From NCBI GenBank assembly GCA_023091665.1, contig JALJCQ010000030.1:250501-314500 (forward strand): DNA of 64,000 nt, in the 5' to 3' direction. Source of the stretch: Pythium myriotylum (Eukaryota > Oomycota > Peronosporomycetes > Pythiales > Pythiaceae). The translations under genes were made by a program, and so were the position numbers. Shown piece after piece: positions 61,935-64,000 of this stretch (position 1 is the first letter of the stretch; each line of letters begins with the position of its first letter). Below the pieces are notes generated by a model that ran no database searches, had not been told where the DNA came from, and saw only the letters and a list, made by a program, of their open reading frames with translations.

Positions 61935-62813
61935 ATGGCGACGGTGCTGGACGGCAAGGCCTGTGCGCAGGCCATCGAGAGCGAGCTGCAGAGCGAGATC
62001 GCGGCGCTGAGCGTCGCGCCGGCGCTCGTGCTCGTGCTCGTGGGCGCGAATCCCGACTCGAAGACCTACATCCGCCTCAAGAAGAACGCGGCCACGCGCG
62101 TCGGCATCGCCGTCGAGGTGCTCGAGCTGCCCGAGGACACGACGCGCGAGCGCCTGCTCGAGCTGCTCGACGCCAAGAACAAAGACCCGGCAGTCCACGG
62201 CGTGCTCGTGCAGCTGCCGCTGCCGGCGCACCTGCAGCCGCACGAGCAGCAGATCCTCCACTCGATCGCGCCGGCCAAGGACGTCGACGGACTCCATCCA
62301 GCGCACTTTTTCCAGCTCCCGCGAGCGGCCAATGGCCACAGTGAACACGTCGTCCTGGTGCCGTGCACACCGGCAGGCTGTCTGGAGCTGCTCACGCGCA
62401 ACGGCATCGACGTGGCCGGCAAGAACGTGGTCGTGGTCGGCCGCGGCCAGCTCGTGGGGCTGCCTCTCTCGCTCATGCTGCTGCAGCGCAACGCGACCGT
62501 CACGACCTGCCACTCGCACACCAAGGACCTCGAAGACAAGGTCAAGCAGGCCGACATCGTGTTCGTGGGCACGGGCCAGCCCGAGCTCATCAAGGGCGCG
62601 TGGATCAAACCTGGCGCCGTCGTGGTCGACGTCGGCGTCAACTACGTCGACGACCCGAGCTCCAAGAAAGGCTACAAGATCCTGGGCGACGTCGAGTACG
62701 ACGCGGCCAAGGAGCGAGCGTCCGCCATCACGCCCGTGCCTGGTGGCATTGGCCCCATGACCATCGCCATGCTGCTCAAGAACACGGTGGCGAGCGCCAA
62801 GTTCGTGCAGTAG
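61935..62813 (+). CDS. FOLD: methylenetetrahydrofolate dehydrogenase/cyclohydrolase
   Basis: This single-exon gene encodes 292 residues, the length of bacterial-type bifunctional FolD, with no targeting leader, so it is probably cytosolic. It interconverts 5,10-methylene-, methenyl- and 10-formyl-tetrahydrofolate with NADP. Motifs seen are the catalytic Tyr and Lys in [55 protein letters not shown] (usually GRS here) and [15 protein letters not shown]. It lacks the formyl-THF synthetase domain of animal C1-THF synthase. It is divergent from PP1 copy 2, with a 235-bp shared promoter. Confidence 0.94.
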   Translation: MATVLDGKACAQAIESELQSEIAALSVAPALVLVLVGANPDSKTYIRLKKNAATRVGIAVEVLELPEDTTRERLLELLDAKNKDPAVHGVLVQLPLPAHLQPHEQQILHSIAPAKDVDGLHPAHFFQLPRAANGHSEHVVLVPCTPAGCLELLTRNGIDVAGKNVVVVGRGQLVGLPLSLMLLQRNATVTTCHSHTKDLEDKVKQADIVFVGTGQPELIKGAWIKPGAVVVDVGVNYVDDPSSKKGYKILGDVEYDAAKERASAITPVPGGIGPMTIAMLLKNTVASAKFVQ

Positions 62814-62958
62814 GGACTAGCGATTCGTGTTTTCTTTTTTTGTGGTTTGGAGGCTTCATATTGCTCACACAACGCGTCACAAACAAGTAAGATAAGAAAA
62901 AAGGAGAGAGAGAGAGAGAAACACAGCGGCGGCGATCTTGAGACGGAACGGCCGTCGC

Positions 62959-64000
62959 TCATCTATACCCGTTCGCACTCATGGACGAGGACGTCTCATA
63001 CTCAATCGACGACTCGGCCTGGTCAATGCCGTTCTGCTGGTACGATGCGCCTTCGTACGTGAAGCCCGCAAACGTGTACGACATATTCCGCAGCGAGCTG
63101 TTGCGCACGCTCCCGTTGTGGGCCGCGCCGCTCATGCTCTCGCTGGCCTGGCGTGTCGCGCCGTCCGACGTGCTCTCGCGCAGTGCGTCCGCCGCGATGC
63201 TCAGGCCGTCGCTCTCGATCTGCGCCAGCGGCAGCTTGGTGAACTCTTCTTCAAAGTTGGCCGCGTCGATCGGGTCGGTGTACTGGCACGGCCGGTAGAG
63301 CGGCTGCACCTCGCGGTGGTATAGCAAGTTCCAGTCGATCTCGGCGAAGAACGGGTGGTACGTGATCTCGCGCGGATCCATCGCGCCGAGTCGCTTGGCC
63401 GGGTCTCTCGTGAGCAGGCCCTGGATGAGGTCCATAGCTTCTGGACTCATACCTTCAGGGAACTCGAGCTTGGCTTCTCGCAGGCGGTTGAAGAGCTCCT
63501 GGCGGTCCTGTGTGTACCACGGCGGACGGCCCGTCAGCATCTCGTAGAGCACCATCCCCAGGTTCCACCAGTCGACGGCCGTGCCGTGGCCCTTGCGGTT
63601 CAAAATCTCGGGCGGCAGGTACTCGGGCGTTCCGCACATGGTGTAGGTGCCTTCGAGCTCGCTCATGATGCCTTCTTTGGCGAGGCCAAAGTCGGCGAGC
63701 TTGACGTGGCCGTCGACGTCGAGCATGACGTTCTCGGGCTTGAGATCTCGGTAGACGATGCCTTGTTCGTGGAGGTGTATCAGTGCGAGCGCGATCTCGG
63801 CCGCGTAGAATCTGGCCATGGGCTCGGGGAAGCAGCCGCAGCGGCTCAAGTGGAAGAAGAGATCGCCGCCGGGGCAGTAGTCGAGCACGAAGAAGAGTTT
63901 CTGCTTGGTCTGGAAGGCGTAGTGGAGGCAGACAACGAACGGGTGCGTGACGGACGCGAGCACGCGGCGCTCCGTGCGCGTGTGCTCGACCTGCTGCTTC
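62959..64000 (-). CDS. AGC-family protein kinase, C-terminal part
   Basis: The frame is open through the window edge, so the N-terminus, Gly loop and catalytic Lys lie outside. The visible 347 residues start in the helix-C region (HTRTERRVLASVTHPFVV). YRDLKPENVML, ADFGLAKEG and the activation loop CGTPEYLPPEIL, with its PDK1-type Thr, follow. The AGC tail has FEEEFTKLPL and a hydrophobic motif FAGFTYEG (F-x-x-F-T/S-Y), the TORC2/PDK1 docking type seen in Akt and SGK kinases. No PH or other N-terminal domain can be judged. A Ser/Thr-rich tail of about 35 residues ends the protein. Confidence 0.88.
   Translation of the reverse strand, partial: KQQVEHTRTERRVLASVTHPFVVCLHYAFQTKQKLFFVLDYCPGGDLFFHLSRCGCFPEPMARFYAAEIALALIHLHEQGIVYRDLKPENVMLDVDGHVKLADFGLAKEGIMSELEGTYTMCGTPEYLPPEILNRKGHGTAVDWWNLGMVLYEMLTGRPPWYTQDRQELFNRLREAKLEFPEGMSPEAMDLIQGLLTRDPAKRLGAMDPREITYHPFFAEIDWNLLYHREVQPLYRPCQYTDPIDAANFEEEFTKLPLAQIESDGLSIAADALRESTSDGATRQASESMSGAAHNGSVRNSSLRNMSYTFAGFTYEGASYQQNGIDQAESSIEYETSSSMSANGYR

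Noticed and set aside
61699..61975. N-terminal extension of PP1 copy 2 from an upstream start
   Set aside because: The extra 92 residues overlap the divergent FolD gene, are absent from copy 1, and PP1 proteins start at the aligned Met.

Overview
The window looks like nuclear DNA of an oomycete (Peronosporales/Pythium-like). The inference rests on GC-rich compact genes on both strands; short introns of about 40-120 nt that close reading frames exactly; matches to the oomycete Inr core promoter (YTCAYTYY-like); an rvt-type cellular reverse-transcriptase-related gene; flagellar genes (KATNIP-like and SPATA4-like) beside a plant/fungus-like Cdc7/MAP3K-epsilon kinase; and an oomycete-style bZIP factor. 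No bacterial, organellar or intact transposon block was seen. All splice models were made by eye and checked for phase.

Layout. 1-6.8 kb: end of a KATNIP-like gene, then a MAP3K-epsilon/Cdc7-type kinase with an armadillo-like tail. 6.8-10.6 kb: a two-exon coiled-coil protein. 10.8-15.2 kb: three paralogous multi-pass membrane proteins and a small Pro/Met-repeat ORF. 15.2-19 kb: the rvt gene, flanked by a pair of about 136-bp inverted repeats. 19.3-20.8 kb: 6-phosphogluconate dehydrogenase. 22.9-29.1 kb: an intron-rich island with MSH4 (18 exons) convergent with an RCC1-repeat/UBR-finger gene (13 exons). 29.6-31.9 kb: methylcrotonoyl-CoA carboxylase alpha. 33.9-34.6 kb: an HSF-type DNA-binding protein. 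35.4-40.9 kb: a divergent pair, a SPATA4-like CH-domain protein and a probable organellar RRM protein. 41.2-42.9 kb: bZIP. 44.8-47.3 kb: divergent DPH7 and ALKBH7. 47.4-48.7 kb: a TKL kinase lacking the HRD aspartate. 49.0-51.0 kb: PTEN. 52.4-53.2 kb: an EEF1AKMT1-like methyltransferase. 53.3-56.5 kb: a SEC14-PH protein. 57.2-61.7 kb: two PP1 catalytic-subunit genes as an inverted pair around a broken SANT-like gene. 61.9-62.8 kb: FolD/MTHFD. 63-64 kb: the end of an AGC kinase.

How the genes relate. This is mostly a run of unrelated housekeeping and signalling genes, not a pathway cluster. Loose themes are phosphorylation and phosphoinositide signalling (PTEN, SEC14-PH, AGC kinase, PP1, the kinases), modification of translation factors (DPH7, EEF1AKMT1-like), mitochondrial metabolism (MCCA, ALKBH7, RRM protein) and flagellar biology. 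The strongest structural signals are the near-identical PP1 pair that diverges abruptly near the 3' end (a gene-conversion signature), the rvt gene with its inverted-repeat flanks, an 11-mer GACCATCACTC found five times within 10.7 kb, and 14-bp palindromes in the promoters of the membrane-protein paralogs.
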